Notes: generated by a model from the letters alone, not told the origin. 64,000 nt of DNA from Bordetella genomosp. 1 (GCF_002261335.1 NZ_NEVL01000002.1:310001-374000); one strand, 5' to 3'. Positions 29,422 to 39,021 are shown, counted from the first letter of the stretch. Made by a program: numbers and translations.

Positions 29422-29943
29422 TCAGAGCGCGGGATCCTCGCCCAGCAGCAGGGTGGCGGCCAGCAGGCCGCCCAGCTCGTGGCAGCGCGCGGCGTCCGCG
29501 GCGGCGAGCGTCTTGGGGGCGAGGATCTGTTCGGGCGTCTGGGCGCCGTTGCGCACCAGCACGGGCGCGCCGGTCTGCGCCAGACGCCAGCCGGTGCAGA
29601 TGCGCGCCATCTGGCGCAGCGCGCCCTCGCCATCGGTGCCGGCGGCGACGGCCAGGCCGACGGGCCGGCCCGCGACGCGATCGAGCGCACCGTAATAGCA
29701 GCGATCGAAGAACTCCTTCATCGCACCGCTGAGCGAACCCAGGTTTTCGGGCGCGCAGAAGAGGTAGCCATCGGCCGCCAGCAGATCGTCCACGCCGGCC
29801 TGGTCGGCCGGCAGGTGGCGCAGCGCCAGCGCCGCGTGCAGCCCCAGCTCGGTGGCGGCCGTGTGCGCGCCGGCGGCGAGCGCCTCGCTCATCTGGCGCG
29901 CGCAGCCGGTCCGGCTGTGCCACACGATGAGCAGGTGCTTCAT
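29422..29943 (-). CDS. Flavodoxin/NADPH-dependent FMN reductase-like protein
   Basis: 173-residue single-domain flavoprotein fold. MKHLLIVWHSRTGCARQMSE is a P-loop-like FMN-binding opening. CAPENLGSLSGAMKEFFDR matches the second FMN loop of NADPH:quinone/FMN reductases. No iron-sulfur ligands are seen. It overlaps mtfA by four bases (ATGA) and follows it in the same message. The physiological substrate cannot be inferred. Confidence 0.82.
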   Translation of the reverse strand: MKHLLIVWHSRTGCARQMSEALAAGAHTAATELGLHAALALRHLPADQAGVDDLLAADGYLFCAPENLGSLSGAMKEFFDRCYYGALDRVAGRPVGLAVAAGTDGEGALRQMARICTGWRLAQTGAPVLVRNGAQTPEQILAPKTLAAADAARCHELGGLLAATLLLGEDPAL

Positions 29944-30773
29944 GCCAGCCGCGCCAGGGTGTCCTGGCGGTAATAGGCGCGCAGCAGCTCGTACCAGTCG
30001 GGCAGGGCGGCGGCCAGGGGCGCGGGATCGACGAAGAAATGCTCGGAGCTCACGGCGAAGAACTCGGCCTCGTCGGTGGCGGCGTAGGGGTCGAGCGGCA
30101 GCTGGGCGTACCAGGCGTCGGCGGCCTCGCTCTCGGGATCCATGTCGGGCGGGATGTCGGCTTCGATGGCGTCGAGCGCCTCCTGGAACCGGCCCAGGCT
30201 GTCGTCGAGCACGTCGCGCCACACGCGTGCGCGCAGTTCCGGATGGGCGTGCAGGCTGGGCATGCCGTCGGCTTCGCCGGCAGCCAGGTCGAGCTTGTGC
30301 GCGAACTCGTGGATCACGACGTTGAAGGCGCCCTCGGTGTTGCGCACGTCGTTCCAGGACAGCACCACCGGGCCACCTTCCCAGGCCTCGCCGGCCGCGT
30401 CCTCGATGTATTCGTGCACCACGCCGTCGGCATCCTGCGTCTGGCGCGGGATGGAAAAACCGCCGGGATACACGATGATCTCGTCCCAGCCCTCGTAGAG
30501 CGTGGGGGAAAGGTGCAGGATGGGCAGGGCGGCCTGGGTCGCGATCGCCAGGCGCATCGCGTCATCGGGCTCGAGCCCGGCCGCGCCATTGATGTTCTTG
30601 CTGGCCAGGATCCAGGCCACGCGCTGCTGCAGGGCCTGCTGCTCGTCGGCCGACAGGGGCGCGACGAAGGGGTAGCCCGCGATCACGTCGCGCCACAGTT
30701 CGGGCGGGATGCGGGCCTGCATCTCCTGGACTTTCGTATCGGCCGCACCGCGGCCCACCAACCATCTCAGCAT
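29940..30773 (-). CDS. mtfA: MtfA-family zinc metallopeptidase (M90)
   Basis: Cytosolic peptidase known in enterobacteria to bind the Mlc glucose repressor. 277 residues. The zinc-binding HEFAHKLD (an HExxH motif) is followed by the family's LDPYAATDEAEFFAVSSE, which holds the third ligand. The N-terminal MLRWLVGR is poorly conserved. It is divergent from relA with 113 bases between. Confidence 0.9.
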   Translation of the reverse strand: MLRWLVGRGAADTKVQEMQARIPPELWRDVIAGYPFVAPLSADEQQALQQRVAWILASKNINGAAGLEPDDAMRLAIATQAALPILHLSPTLYEGWDEIIVYPGGFSIPRQTQDADGVVHEYIEDAAGEAWEGGPVVLSWNDVRNTEGAFNVVIHEFAHKLDLAAGEADGMPSLHAHPELRARVWRDVLDDSLGRFQEALDAIEADIPPDMDPESEAADAWYAQLPLDPYAATDEAEFFAVSSEHFFVDPAPLAAALPDWYELLRAYYRQDTLARLA

Positions 30774-30886
30774 CGGGATCCTGTGTTCTGGACGGGCGCG
30801 GGCAGGGCCGCGCCTCGGGCTGTGTCAGCTAGTGTAGAGTACTGGGAATTCCATCGAACTCCGTCCCGATCGTCGTTTCCGCCGTC

Positions 30887-33163
30887 ATGTCTGCCCCGCT
30901 CGAACCCGTTACGCTCGCGCCTTTCGACGAGGCCTGGCGCCAGGAGACCGGCGCCGGGCTCGATGCCGCCGCGAAGGGCCTGCTGGACCAGGCCGTGGCC
31001 TGGGCCTGGCCGCAGCTGCAGGGCCAGGCCATGCCCACCGGCGAGCCGCTGGTCAATCACGCGGCCGGCACGGCGCGCATCCTGGCCTCGCTGCAGACCG
31101 ACGCGCCCACGCGGGCCGCGGCCGTCCTGGCGGTGCTGCCCTCCGACCTGAACGCGCCGGCACAGGCCCTGCGCAACGATCCCATCGCCACCACCTTCGG
31201 CGCCGAGATGGCCCGCCTGGTGCAGGGCGCGCGCGCGTTGCTGCGGCTGGGCATCGTGGCGCGGCAGGCGAGCGACGCCGCCGCCGGCTCGGGCTCGCAG
31301 AAGGAAATGCAGCGCAAGATGCTGCTGGCGATGGCCGCCGACCTGCGCATCGTGCTGATGCGGCTGGCCTCGCGGCTGCAGACCCTGCGCTGGCACGCCG
31401 AATCCAAGACGCCCTGTCCGCCGGAATTCGCGCGCGAAACCCTCGATCTCTACACGCCCCTGGCCAACCGGCTGGGCATCTGGCAGATCAAATGGGAAAT
31501 GGAAGACCTGGCGTTCCGTTTCCTCGATCCCGGTCGCTACAAGCAGATCGCGCGCCTGCTCGAGGAAAAGCGGGTCGAGCGCGAGGCCTTCATCGCCGCG
31601 GCCATCGAGCGCATGCAGCAGGCGCTGCACGCGGCCGGCATCCAGGCCGAGGTGAGCGGCCGGCCCAAGCACATCTACAGCATCTGGAACAAGATGCGGG
31701 TCAAGCGGCTCGACTTCAGCGAAATGTACGACCTGCGCGCGCTGCGCGTCATCGTCGACGACGTGCGCGACTGTTATACGGCGCTGGGCATCGTCCACGA
31801 GATGTGGACGCCGGTGGGGGATGAGTTCGACGACTACATTTCCCGCCCCAAGCCCAACGGCTACCGTTCGCTGCACACCGTGGTGAGCGACGCCGATGGC
31901 CGGCCGTTCGAGGTGCAGATCCGCACGCGCGAGATGCACCAGTTCGCCGAATACGGGATGGCCGCGCACTGGCGCTACAAGGAAGCCGGCGCGCGCGGCG
32001 GCCAGGTCTCGGCCTCGAGCGACTACGATCGCCAGCTGTCGTGGATGCGCCAGCTGCTGGCCTGGAACACCGATGTGGAGTCGGGCGCGGAGGCGCCGGC
32101 GGGTGCGACTGCCAGTGCGGCGGCCAGTGCGGCTGCAAGTGCGGCGGCCGCGGCCACTGCGCCGCCCGAGGACGACCGCATCTATGTGTTGACGCCGCAG
32201 GCGCGCGTGATCGAGTTGCCGGCCGGTTCCACGCCGGTGGACTTCGCCTATCACCTGCACACGGATCTGGGCCACCGCTGCCGCGGCGCGCGCCTCGACG
32301 GCCAGATGGTGCCGCTGCACACGCGCCTCAGCACCGGCCAGACGGTGGAGATCATCTCGGCCAAGTCGGGCGGCCCGTCGCGCGACTGGCTCAACCCGCA
32401 GTTGGGCTATCTCGCCAGCCCGCGGGCGCGTTCCAAGGTGCGCAACTGGTTCAACGCGATCGAGCTGGCCCAGCGCATCACGCAGGGCCAGGCGCTGGTC
32501 GAAAAGGAGCTGCAGCGCCTGGGCAAGACCGCGGTCAACCTGGAGCAGCTGGCGCAGAACCTCGGCTTCGCCCGTGCCGACGACCTGTACGTCGCGGCGG
32601 CCAAGGAAGAGTTCAGCCTGCGGCAGATTGACAGCGTGTTCCAGGCGCCGGCGCCGGCCCCCGCCGAGGAGCCCACCGCGTTCCGCCATGCCCCGAGCAA
32701 CGAGAGCGCCGAGAAGACCGGCAAGAGCGGCGTGCTGGTGGTGGGCGTGGGATCGTTGCTCACGCAACTGGCGCGCTGCTGCCGCCCGGCCCCGCCCGAC
32801 GCCATCGCCGGCTTCGTCACGCGCGGCCGCGGCGTGTCGATCCATCGCGCCGACTGCCACAGCTTCCAGGCGCTCGCCGAGCGCGAGCCCGAACGCGTGA
32901 TCGAGGTCGCGTGGGGCGAGACCAAGGACTCGTTCTATCCGGTCGACATCAGCGTGCGCGCCCACGACCGGCCGGGCCTGCTGCGCGACCTCTCCGAAGT
33001 CTTCGCGCGCCTGCGCCTGAACGTGATCGGCGTGAACACCCAGAGCCGCCAGTCCCTGGCCCACATGGTGTTCACCGTCGAGGTGCGCGGCGGCGAAAGC
33101 TTGCACAAGGCCCTCGACGCGCTCGCCGAGGTGCAGGGCGTGTCGTCCGCCAACAGAAAGTAA
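30887..33163 (+). CDS. relA: (p)ppGpp synthetase RelA
   Basis: Ribosome-associated GTP/GDP pyrophosphokinase of the stringent response. 758 residues. The N-terminal HD region lacks the HD pair, so it should not hydrolyse (p)ppGpp. The synthetase has YDLRALRVIV, EFDDYI (the EXDD signature of RelA-type enzymes) and RPKPNGYRSLHTVV. The TGS domain starts IYVLTPQARVIELP, and an ACT domain closes the protein. An unusual Ala/Ser-rich linker (about residues 405-426) separates synthetase from TGS. Confidence 0.96.
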   Translation: MSAPLEPVTLAPFDEAWRQETGAGLDAAAKGLLDQAVAWAWPQLQGQAMPTGEPLVNHAAGTARILASLQTDAPTRAAAVLAVLPSDLNAPAQALRNDPIATTFGAEMARLVQGARALLRLGIVARQASDAAAGSGSQKEMQRKMLLAMAADLRIVLMRLASRLQTLRWHAESKTPCPPEFARETLDLYTPLANRLGIWQIKWEMEDLAFRFLDPGRYKQIARLLEEKRVEREAFIAAAIERMQQALHAAGIQAEVSGRPKHIYSIWNKMRVKRLDFSEMYDLRALRVIVDDVRDCYTALGIVHEMWTPVGDEFDDYISRPKPNGYRSLHTVVSDADGRPFEVQIRTREMHQFAEYGMAAHWRYKEAGARGGQVSASSDYDRQLSWMRQLLAWNTDVESGAEAPAGATASAAASAAASAAAAATAPPEDDRIYVLTPQARVIELPAGSTPVDFAYHLHTDLGHRCRGARLDGQMVPLHTRLSTGQTVEIISAKSGGPSRDWLNPQLGYLASPRARSKVRNWFNAIELAQRITQGQALVEKELQRLGKTAVNLEQLAQNLGFARADDLYVAAAKEEFSLRQIDSVFQAPAPAPAEEPTAFRHAPSNESAEKTGKSGVLVVGVGSLLTQLARCCRPAPPDAIAGFVTRGRGVSIHRADCHSFQALAEREPERVIEVAWGETKDSFYPVDISVRAHDRPGLLRDLSEVFARLRLNVIGVNTQSRQSLAHMVFTVEVRGGESLHKALDALAEVQGVSSANRK

Positions 33164-33202
33164 ACCGCCCTGCATGCGCGCTGGAGCGCCTGCCGTCCCC
33201 CC

Positions 33203-33274
33203 AAAACAAAGGTGTCAGACTGCATTTTTGCCGCTTGGTGCCGGTCGAAAAATGCAGTCTGACACCTTTGTTTT
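33203..33274. repeat. 72-bp palindromic repeat element, copy 1
   Basis: Two perfect 27-base arms (AAAACAAAGGTGTCAGACTG... and its reverse complement) flank an 18-base loop, GCCGCTTGGTGCCGGTCG. It lies between the convergent relA and lactonase genes. It closely matches the element at 39961-40031 in the same loop orientation. The form (long imperfect-free palindrome, convergent location, dispersed copies) suits a REP/REPIN-type element. Its hairpin with T-rich ends could also terminate transcription from both sides. Confidence 0.85.
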
Positions 33275-33328
33275 CATGCGCCGAGCGACGAGAGCAACGA
33301 GCGCGCCGAGGCGTTGCTCAAGGCCTGC

Positions 33329-34204
33329 TCAACCGCCAAAGCGGTGTTCGGGCAGGCCGCGCACGCCCAGGCCATGGATGGCGAACAGGCTGCCGCGCAG
33401 CTGGTTGTCGCCGGGGAAGCGGGGCAGCGGGCGGCGCGCCATCGAGGTGACGTAGAGGATGTCCAGTTCCGGCCCGCCGAACATCACGCTGGTGATTTTC
33501 TTGACCGGCATTTCGATTGTGCGGTCTAGCTTTCCATCCGGCGTGTAGCGGCACAGCAGGCCGGCGTAGACCTGCGCATTCCAGAGACAACCTTCGGCGT
33601 CGACGGTGGAGCCGTCAGTGGCGCCGCCGTCCACGATGCCTTCGCGGGTGAAGGTGCGACGATTGCTGATCGTGCCGGTGGCCTCGTCGTAGTCGTATTG
33701 CCAGATCTCGTTGGACCAGGTATCGGAGAAATAGAAGCGGCGGCCATCCGGGCTCCAGCACGGGCCGTTGGAGCAAATCAGGCCCGTTTCCACCTTGTGC
33801 AGGGACAGATCCGGATCGAGCCGGTAGAGCGCGCCGTTGGGGCCGGCCTCCTGGGTGTCCATGCTGCCGCAGAAGAAGCGGCCGCGGCGGTCCACCTTGC
33901 CGTCGTTGAGCCGGTTCAACGGCTTCTCGGCCTCAGGATGCGCGATCAATTTTGTTTCGCCGGTGGCAAAGTCGAGGGTGTGGAAGCCGGTTGCAAGCGC
34001 AACCACCGCACCGCCCCCCTGGCGCAGCGCCATCGAGCCGATCTTGTCCGGCACCTCCCAGGCGCGCACTTCTCGGCCGTCCGCGGTGCAGCGGAAGACA
34101 TGGCCTCCGAAACTATCCACCCAATACAGGCGTTGCTCTTGCACGTCCCACAGCGGGCCTTCGCCGAGCTGGGTTTTTACGTCGATCAGGACTTCGATGC
34201 GCAT
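33329..34204 (-). CDS. SMP-30/gluconolactonase-family lactonase
   Basis: Six-bladed propeller hydrolase of sugar lactones, 291 residues, no signal peptide. The metal-binding Glu sits in LGEGPLWD (residue 15), the Asn in ICSNGPCWSPDGRRFYFSD and the Asp in VDGGATDGSTVDAEG, all matching the family. Family members act on aldonolactones from arabinose, gluconate or galactose pathways. The adjacent ABC genes imply a sugar or sugar-acid substrate. It is the last gene of the minus-strand cassette, 25 bases from the permease. Confidence 0.88.
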   Translation of the reverse strand: MRIEVLIDVKTQLGEGPLWDVQEQRLYWVDSFGGHVFRCTADGREVRAWEVPDKIGSMALRQGGGAVVALATGFHTLDFATGETKLIAHPEAEKPLNRLNDGKVDRRGRFFCGSMDTQEAGPNGALYRLDPDLSLHKVETGLICSNGPCWSPDGRRFYFSDTWSNEIWQYDYDEATGTISNRRTFTREGIVDGGATDGSTVDAEGCLWNAQVYAGLLCRYTPDGKLDRTIEMPVKKITSVMFGGPELDILYVTSMARRPLPRFPGDNQLRGSLFAIHGLGVRGLPEHRFGG

Positions 34205-34229
34205 GGAGGTCTCCTTGATGTTGAGGGGG

Positions 34230-36341
34230 CTAGCGCCGCCGTTCGCGCAGCCCGACGACGGCGGCCAGCACGATCAGGCCGAACAGAATCGAACGCGCAG
34301 CGTAGGGCAGCGAACTGCCGGCCAGCAGGGTCTGCAGCGCCGTCAGCATGAGCACGCCGCCGAGCATGCCCAGGTAGTGACCGCGGCCGCCCGCGATCAG
34401 CGTCCCGCCGACGACGACCACGGCGATCGACGGCAGCAGGTAATCGTCGCCCATGCCCAGGCTCGCCTGGCCGGACAGGCCGGTCAGAAGCACCGCGGCG
34501 ATCGCCGAGCACAGGCCCGACAGCATGTAGGCGCCGATCACCGTACGGCCCACGCGCACGCCCGACAGCTTGGCCACCCGTTCGCCGTTGCCGACGGCGT
34601 AGATCGCGCGGCCGAAGGCGGTGCGGTTCAGCAGCAGCACGCCGATAACGACGAACAGCGCGACGAACAGCACCACGGGCGTGACACCGAAGGTTTGGTC
34701 GGTCATGAACTGGCGCAGCAGTGGCGAGGCAAAGCCGTCGGGCGTGCCGTTCGAGTAGAGCAGCGCCAGACCCTGAAGGATCGCGTTGGCGGCCATCGTC
34801 ATCACGATCGGCGAGAGGCCCAGCAGCACGATGCCGGCGCCATTGATGAAGCCGATCAGCAGGCCTGCGCCGAGGGCGGCCGGCAGCGCGTACAGCAGCG
34901 CCGCGTCCGAGCCCTTGACGAGGCCGGCGAGCAGGATGCCGCAGAGGCCGATGGTCCACGGAATCGACAGGTCCAGCCCGCCTGTCAGGATCACCGCCCC
35001 CTGGCCGAGCGCCAGCACGGCGAGGAAGGAGGCGAGCACCAGCAGCGAGTTGTAGTAGCCACCGTTGGTCAGCGTATGGCCCAGCAGCCACTGCGTGACG
35101 AGGATGACCAGCAGCAGGCCGGCGTAGGCGGGCAGCGAGTAGCGCAAGGTCTCGGCATGGCGGAGCCACCAGGACGGGGCAGGCTTCGCCGCGCTCGGGC
35201 TCGGGTGCGCCGCAGAGGGCGGCGGCAGAACGATCGGCCGCGGCGTGGCGGAGCGCTGCGTGGCGAGCTGGCCGGCCCGACGCGCCTGCCAACCGATCCG
35301 CAACTGGCGCAGGTTGCGGCGCAGGGGGGCGTCGGTGCCGAGTCCGCCCGCCAGCACGGCGGCCAGCAGGATGGAACCCTCGGCGATCGTCGAGTAGAAG
35401 GCCGAGACGTTCAGGGTCAGCAGCAGGTTGACCACCAGCATCAGCACGTAGGCGCCGATCAGCGTGCCCAGCAGCCCACCGCGCCCACCGCCGAGCACGC
35501 TGCCGCCGACGACGACGGCGGCAAACATCTGCAGCAACATCGGCGTGCCGATCAGCGGATCGGCCGAGCCGGTCTGCGCGCTGATGAAGACGCCCGCCAG
35601 CCCGTAGCAGCCGCCGGCGATCAGGTACACGAGGAATTCGGTCGTTCGTGTCGGCACGCCGGCGGAGCGCGCGGCGTCGGCATCGCTGCCGATCGCATAG
35701 ATGGCGCGACCGAGCCGGGTGTTCTTCAGCCAGCTCCAGGCCAACAACAGCATCAGCAACAGCACGGCGGGCCGGGGCAGCAAGTCGGGCACGGCGTCGC
35801 CCAGCAGCAGTTCGCCAAGGCCGGCCGGCACGGCACCGCCGGGTTTGTCCATCACCAGCAGCGTGATGCCCTGGATGATGAACATCGTGGACAGCGTCAC
35901 GACGATCGGCTGCATGCGCAGCACGGCAATGAAGAACCCGTTGAACGCGCCGGCCAACGCGCCGACGCCGATGCCGGCGAGCAGCACCCAGCCGGTCCCG
36001 GCGCTGTCGGGGAATGCGCTGGCGAGTACGACGTTGACGAGCGACACGATGGCGCCGGCCGACAGGTCGAAGCCGCCCGACAGCACCACCAGGGTCTGGC
36101 CCATCGCAGCGATCGCCAGCGTGCTGCCGGTGGTCGTGATCGTCGCCACGTCGTAGTAGCCCAGGCTCGCGCTGCCAAAGCCGGAGACCAGCGCCAGCAG
36201 CAGCGCCAGCACGACGACGGCGATCAGCAGGCCGCGGTGGCGGCTGAGCCCGCGCTGCAGGGGGAAACCGTGTTCGGCGCGCGGCGGCGCGAGCACCGCG
36301 GGTGTGGGCTGTGCGGATTCGATACCGACGTTCTGACTCAT
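34230..36341 (-). CDS. Tandem-fused sugar ABC permease (two RbsC-type domains)
   Basis: 703-residue membrane protein carrying two complete BPD_transp_2 permease domains. The first spans about 40-345 (MGQTLVVLSGGFDLSAGAIVS). The second spans about 395-695 (LGQGAVILTGGLDLSIPWTIG). They are joined by a Pro/Ala/Arg-rich cytoplasmic linker. Ribose-type transporters normally use a homodimer or two separate genes, so this protein provides both halves in one chain. The start overlaps the ATPase stop by four bases. The two halves differ considerably, so this is not a recent duplication. Confidence 0.92.
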   Translation of the reverse strand: MSQNVGIESAQPTPAVLAPPRAEHGFPLQRGLSRHRGLLIAVVVLALLLALVSGFGSASLGYYDVATITTTGSTLAIAAMGQTLVVLSGGFDLSAGAIVSLVNVVLASAFPDSAGTGWVLLAGIGVGALAGAFNGFFIAVLRMQPIVVTLSTMFIIQGITLLVMDKPGGAVPAGLGELLLGDAVPDLLPRPAVLLLMLLLAWSWLKNTRLGRAIYAIGSDADAARSAGVPTRTTEFLVYLIAGGCYGLAGVFISAQTGSADPLIGTPMLLQMFAAVVVGGSVLGGGRGGLLGTLIGAYVLMLVVNLLLTLNVSAFYSTIAEGSILLAAVLAGGLGTDAPLRRNLRQLRIGWQARRAGQLATQRSATPRPIVLPPPSAAHPSPSAAKPAPSWWLRHAETLRYSLPAYAGLLLVILVTQWLLGHTLTNGGYYNSLLVLASFLAVLALGQGAVILTGGLDLSIPWTIGLCGILLAGLVKGSDAALLYALPAALGAGLLIGFINGAGIVLLGLSPIVMTMAANAILQGLALLYSNGTPDGFASPLLRQFMTDQTFGVTPVVLFVALFVVIGVLLLNRTAFGRAIYAVGNGERVAKLSGVRVGRTVIGAYMLSGLCSAIAAVLLTGLSGQASLGMGDDYLLPSIAVVVVGGTLIAGGRGHYLGMLGGVLMLTALQTLLAGSSLPYAARSILFGLIVLAAVVGLRERRR

Positions 36342-37891
36342 GCCGCTGCCTCGTTCGTCGTCGCGGCGGGAGCCAGTGCCGCGGTCGGGCCCAGCGCGGC
36401 GTGCAGGATCGCCGTCTCGCTGAGTTCGTCAGCCCGGAGCTCGCCCGCGATTTCGCCGCCGTAGAACACGAGCGCTCGATCGGCCAGATGGACGATCTCC
36501 GAGATCTCGGTCGAATAGAACAACACGGCGCCGCCCGCGTTGGCGTAGTCGCGCATCAGGCGATAGATCTCGCTCTTCGTGCCGACGTCGATGCCGCGCG
36601 TCGGGTCGTACAGCAGCAGCACGCGGCTTTGCGCCAGCAGCCATTTGGCGATGACGATCTTCTGCTGGTTGCCGCCTGAGAAGGCGCCGGCCCGTGTCCA
36701 CATGGCGCGGCGCTGGATCTGCAGCCGCTCGAACACTTGCTCGGCCGCCCTCTGCTCGGCCGTCTCGTCGATCAGGAGTCGCCGGGTGTAACGGCCAATC
36801 ACGGGTGTCGATGCGTTGATGCGGCCCGACAGTTGCAGGAACAGGCCTTCGGTCTTGCGGTCCTCCGGCACCAGGCTGATGCCGATGTTGGCGCGCACTG
36901 CATCGACCGGCGAGCGCAGCACGATCGGCGCGCCGTCGACGAGCAGGCTGCCGCCGTGCACGTCGGCCATGCCGAAACCGGCCAGGAACAGGTCCAGCTG
37001 GCCCATGCCCTGCAGGCCCGCCACGCCGAGGATCTCGCCCGCCCGCAGCGAGAACGTGGCGCGCTTGAGCTTCTTGCCGGCGCACAGCGCGCGCGCGCCG
37101 AGCACTTCGGCGCCGAGCTCCGGCGCGGCCGGGCGTGCCGGGAAGGCCTGCTTCAGCTCGCGGCCGGCGATCATGCCGATGATCTCGGCATCGCTCAGCG
37201 CGGCGGTCGGTGCCGTGGTGATGTGCTGGCCGTTGCGCAGCACGGTGACGGTGTCGCAGAAGGCGCGGACTTCGGGCAGCCGGTGCGAGATGAAGATGAT
37301 CGTGGTGCCGCGGGCCCGCTCGGCGGCGATCAGGTCGCCAAGCCAGTCGACGTCGCGGCCGGCGAGCGTGGACGTCGATTCGTCGAGCAGCAACACGCGG
37401 GGCTCGCGCATCACGGCGCGGGCGATTTCCAGCTTCTGCTGCACGGCCAGGTCGAGCCGGGCGATGTCCTCGTCGAGTGGGACGTCGGCCAGGCCCAGCG
37501 CGGCCAGCTTCGCCGCAACTTCGTCACGCGCCGCACGGCGGCGCAGCAGTCCCAGCGCGTTGACCGGGCCGTAGGGCAGCAGCAGGTTGTCCAGCACCGT
37601 CAGGTTTCGGACGTGGGTCATCTCCTGGAAGGCGGTCTGGATGCCGTGGCGGTGCGCGGCGCGGGGGCTGTTCAGCCGGCAGACCTCGCCGTCGAGTCGG
37701 ATCGTGCCGCTCGTCGGCGTCACCTGGCCGGCCAGCAGCTTGACCAGGGTGGACTTGCCGGCGCCGTTTTCGCCCAGCAGCGCATGAGCGCTGCCGCGGG
37801 CGATCTGGAAGCTGACGTCGTCCACGGCCAGGGTGGCGCCGTAGCGCTTGCTGAGTCGTTCGGCCGCGATCGCTGCGGGCATGGTCGTCAT
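36338..37891 (-). CDS. Sugar ABC transporter ATPase (RbsA type, degenerate second site)
   Basis: 517-residue double ATPase. The first half is complete: Walker A GENGAGKST (about residue 40) and Walker B VLLLDESTSTL. The signature is the variant LDLAVQQKLEIARAV. In the second half Walker A is GLQGMGQLD without Lys, and Walker B reads LLLYDPTRGIDVG where LLLDEPTRG is usual, although its signature FSGGNQQKI is intact. A degenerate second Walker A is normal in this family; the altered Walker B is less so. Start and stop place it 2 bases from the binding-protein gene and overlapping the permease. Confidence 0.92.
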   Translation of the reverse strand: MTTMPAAIAAERLSKRYGATLAVDDVSFQIARGSAHALLGENGAGKSTLVKLLAGQVTPTSGTIRLDGEVCRLNSPRAAHRHGIQTAFQEMTHVRNLTVLDNLLLPYGPVNALGLLRRRAARDEVAAKLAALGLADVPLDEDIARLDLAVQQKLEIARAVMREPRVLLLDESTSTLAGRDVDWLGDLIAAERARGTTIIFISHRLPEVRAFCDTVTVLRNGQHITTAPTAALSDAEIIGMIAGRELKQAFPARPAAPELGAEVLGARALCAGKKLKRATFSLRAGEILGVAGLQGMGQLDLFLAGFGMADVHGGSLLVDGAPIVLRSPVDAVRANIGISLVPEDRKTEGLFLQLSGRINASTPVIGRYTRRLLIDETAEQRAAEQVFERLQIQRRAMWTRAGAFSGGNQQKIVIAKWLLAQSRVLLLYDPTRGIDVGTKSEIYRLMRDYANAGGAVLFYSTEISEIVHLADRALVFYGGEIAGELRADELSETAILHAALGPTAALAPAATTNEAAA

Positions 37892-37893
37892 GC

Positions 37894-39021
37894 TCAGTGT
37901 TCGGGCTGGCCGACCAGCGCGGCATTCAGGCCCACCTCCGGCGTGTCCGCGGAGAAGATCGAGGCGAACCAGCCGGGATTGCTGACGACCGACGGCTGGA
38001 AGGTGTTGCAACCGGCCTTCATCTCGGCCCAGGAGCCGGTCTGGCAGAGCTTGACCGTCTTGTTGGTCACTAGCGGCAACGGCAAGGTGGTCCGCTTCGG
38101 GATCGTCGTGCCTTCGAGTTTCTGTACCGCGAGTTTCAGCGCCAGGGCACCGGAGTAGGGCGGCGAAGCGTAAGAGATGCGCGGCGCGCCCATCGGGGTG
38201 TAGGTGCCGTTGGCATTCTCGACCGCGGTGCCGGCGGGGAGCATCTGGACGCGGCCGCCGTTGGAGCCTTCGCCGGCGCAGGGCTTGAGGTCTTCGGGCT
38301 TGGCGCCAGCCTCGACCTGCATCGTGTTGGCGGTGTAGCAGCCGACCTGCATCCACAGGCCGTCTATCTGGCCCCAGTTCCGCGTGGCCAGGATTTTGGC
38401 CAGTTCTGTGCGCGCGACCGCCTGGCTCCACATGCCGCTGGCTTCGGCGACGACCTTGATGCCCGGATGCTGGGCGAATACCTCCTTGGCAGCCTTGGTG
38501 CGGGCGGTATCCACCGACGTCCCCGGCACGCCGCCGATCATCACGATATTGCCCTTCCCACCCATCTTCTTGGCCAGCCATTCGGCGGTGACGCGGCCCG
38601 CTTCGGCCTGGTCGATGGTGACGTTGTAGGCGCAGGGTTCGGTGATTTCACCGTCGTAAGCGATCACGACCACACCCTTGCTGCAGGCATTCTTGACTGC
38701 CGCGTTCAGTGCCGTCGGCGAGATCGGATAGACGACGATCGCCTGGGCGCCCTGGCGGACCATGGCGTCGATCTGCTGGATCTGTCGCTGCGCGTTGGGG
38801 CCGGAGACCTGCACCTGCAGATCGACCTTGTCGGCCATGCTTTTGTGTGCGGCCATTGCCTTGACCATGTTCGCGGCCTCGGCCTGCCAGTCGTTGCCGA
38901 TATAGCTCATCGACAGGAAGACCTTGAGCTTTTTCGGCTGGGCCGCGGCGGGTGCGGCGGACAACGCGACCAGGAAGGTTGCACCGACCACCGGTGCGAG
39001 CAGTTTCGTCAGACGGCGCAT
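37894..39021 (-). CDS. Sugar-type ABC substrate-binding protein
   Basis: Periplasmic receptor of the RbsB/Peripla_BP_4 group. 375 residues from MRRLTKLLAPVVG. The signal peptide ends at AAAQ (residue 28). KVFLSMSYIGNDWQAEAANM and AIVVYPISPTALNAAV are typical opening strands. An upstream in-frame ATG would add 12 residues and lacks the GGAGA ribosome site that precedes this start. It is the first gene of the cassette and is divergent from gntR. Cys residues in the C-terminal half (CYTAN..., KPCAGEG) are unusual for this group. Confidence 0.9.
   Translation of the reverse strand: MRRLTKLLAPVVGATFLVALSAAPAAAQPKKLKVFLSMSYIGNDWQAEAANMVKAMAAHKSMADKVDLQVQVSGPNAQRQIQQIDAMVRQGAQAIVVYPISPTALNAAVKNACSKGVVVIAYDGEITEPCAYNVTIDQAEAGRVTAEWLAKKMGGKGNIVMIGGVPGTSVDTARTKAAKEVFAQHPGIKVVAEASGMWSQAVARTELAKILATRNWGQIDGLWMQVGCYTANTMQVEAGAKPEDLKPCAGEGSNGGRVQMLPAGTAVENANGTYTPMGAPRISYASPPYSGALALKLAVQKLEGTTIPKRTTLPLPLVTNKTVKLCQTGSWAEMKAGCNTFQPSVVSNPGWFASIFSADTPEVGLNAALVGQPEH

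Noticed and set aside
33203-33274. The palindrome as a CRISPR repeat or IS end
   Set aside because: There are no regularly spaced copies, no spacers, no transposase next to it and no target-site duplication visible.
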